Assembly: GCA_018819005.1 (NCBI GenBank)
Contig: JAHJQU010000337.1
Location: 1 to 8,213 of the forward strand
Length of the DNA stretch: 8,213 nt
Direction of reading: 5' to 3'
Origin: Pseudomonadota bacterium
Lineage (GTDB): Bacteria; Desulfobacterota; Desulfobacteria; Desulfobacterales; RPRI01
The position numbers were made by a program, and so were the translations under genes. This document shows, one piece after another, positions 7,387 through 8,213 of the stretch (positions are counted from its first letter, which is position 1; each line of letters begins with the position of its first letter). The notes beneath the pieces were generated by a model that was given only the letters and a program-made list of their open reading frames with translations, was not told the DNA's origin and made no database searches.

Positions 7387-8213
7387 ATGAAATCAGGAAG
7401 CAATTTGGAAAAAGTCTTGACGGCAGGTCATTTTGCATTTACCGGTGAACTCGGCCCTCCCCGCGGAACGGATGCGGATGAAGTCAGAAAAAAGGCTTCA
7501 CATTTAAAAGGCATGGTTGATGCGGTTAATATCACAGACAACCAGACGGCTGTCGTGAGAATGTCGAGCTGGGCTGCTTCCATTATTATTCTTCAGGAAG
7601 GGTTGGAGCCCAATTACCAGATGGTGTGCCGTGACCGCAACCGCCTTGCCATGCAGAGCGATATTCTCGGTGCATATGCACTTGGAATCCGCAACATGCT
7701 CTGCCTCTCCGGCGATCACCAGAAATTCGGCGACCATCCGCAGGCCAAAGGTGTTTTCGACATAGATTCCATGCAGCTTATCGGCATGGTGAAACGTATG
7801 CGCGATGATGGTAAATTTTTAGGCGGAACAGAGATAGGTCATCCGCCGAAAATATTTATCGGCGCTGCGGCAAATCCGTTTGCCGATCCCTTTGAGTGGA
7901 GGGTCCACCGCCTTGCAAAAAAAATTAAAGCCGGTGTTGATTTCATCCAGACTCAGTGCATATACAACATGGAAAAATTCAGGACCTGGGTGCAGCAGGC
8001 AAATGAGATGGGGCTTACGGAGAAGGTATATCTTCTTGCAGGAGTTACTCCCATGAAAAGCGTTGGTATGGCAAAGTATATGAAGAACAACGTGCCAGGC
8101 ATGGATGTTCCGGACGAACTGATAAAGCGCCTCCAAGGAGTTGACAAGAAGAGCCAAGCTGACGAGGGAATAAAAATAGCCTGCGAGCAGATCGAGGAAT
8201 TCAAGGGGTTAAA
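7387..8213 (+). CDS. metF: MetF, methylene-tetrahydrofolate reductase (3' end outside window)
   Basis: MetF is an FAD-dependent TIM-barrel enzyme that reduces 5,10-methylene-tetrahydrofolate to the methyl form, the last C1 reduction of the Wood-Ljungdahl methyl branch. The frame starts at ATG 7387, with AGGA at 7376-7379, 35 bases after metV, and stays open through 275 codons to the window end. Visible family residues are Glu21 in FTGELGPPRG (equivalent to catalytic Glu28 of E. coli MetF), Asp110 in LCLSGDH (like Asp120), and Gln190 in DFIQTQCIYN (like Gln183). VDAVNITDNQTA (44-55) and IFIGAAANPF (156-165) are also typical of the acetogenic/sulfate-reducer branch. E. coli MetF is about 296 residues, so only the last few dozen residues should be missing. 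Its place next to metV and hdrA indicates an Hdr-linked, not simply NADH-dependent, form of the enzyme (inference). Confidence 0.95.
   Translation, partial: MKSGSNLEKVLTAGHFAFTGELGPPRGTDADEVRKKASHLKGMVDAVNITDNQTAVVRMSSWAASIIILQEGLEPNYQMVCRDRNRLAMQSDILGAYALGIRNMLCLSGDHQKFGDHPQAKGVFDIDSMQLIGMVKRMRDDGKFLGGTEIGHPPKIFIGAAANPFADPFEWRVHRLAKKIKAGVDFIQTQCIYNMEKFRTWVQQANEMGLTEKVYLLAGVTPMKSVGMAKYMKNNVPGMDVPDELIKRLQGVDKKSQADEGIKIACEQIEEFKGL

Noticed and set aside
6647..7438. Antisense open frame of 263 codons opposite metV
   Set aside because: It mirrors metV, which is an unmistakable family member. Its composition is typical of a shadow frame and it would span both intergenic gaps.
441..8213. An alternative genetic code with TGA read as Trp or Gly
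   Set aside because: Trp is encoded normally by TGG throughout (for example in WAWM of the hdrD-like gene) and Gly by GGN. TGA occurs only three times in roughly 2,500 codons, always at a redox Cys site.

Overview
This window most likely comes from a strictly anaerobic, selenocysteine-using bacterium, probably of the Desulfobacterota (former Deltaproteobacteria) type. That placement rests on gene content and protein style (HdrA with a built-in GltD/NfnB module, MvhD, an HdrD/DsrK-style Fe-S protein, MetV and MetF), not on a phylogenetic marker. The coding part is one plus-strand block of five genes with short gaps or an overlap: hdrA, mvhD, an hdrD-like (HdrC+HdrB) fusion, metV and metF. MetF runs off the right edge.

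The central observation is that the first three genes each contain one in-frame TGA (627-629, 4922-4924, 6044-6046) where family members normally have a conserved Cys. Each TGA is followed, after 14 to 16 bases, by a compact hairpin with a G-containing apical loop, as expected of a bacterial SECIS element. Read as selenocysteine, the frames join into a 1478-residue HdrA (Sec63), a 144-residue MvhD (Sec16) and a 432-residue HdrD-like protein (Sec244). Read conventionally, all three would be truncated or split. None of the four complete genes uses TGA as its real stop.

Layout: 1-126 is the 5' end of a minus-strand gene leaving the left edge (possibly HrpA-like, weak). 127-440 is an AT-rich intergenic region with promoter-like elements and an inverted repeat. 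441-4877 is hdrA, 4877-5311 mvhD, 5315-6613 the hdrD-like gene, 6680-7351 metV and 7387-8213 partial metF.

Inferred function: MetF and MetV form a methylene-tetrahydrofolate reductase of the Wood-Ljungdahl methyl branch. MvhD connects electron carriers to HdrA, and HdrA is the flavin-based bifurcation or confurcation module. Its embedded GltD/NfnB-like domain has the signature of an NAD(P)H site, so the complex could exchange electrons with a pyridine nucleotide, the HdrD-like subunit and MetVF. The set resembles the MetFV-HdrABC-MvhD gene cluster known from Moorella thermoacetica, but with HdrB/C fused, HdrA roughly doubled plus an NfnB-type insertion, and three selenocysteines along the proposed electron path.
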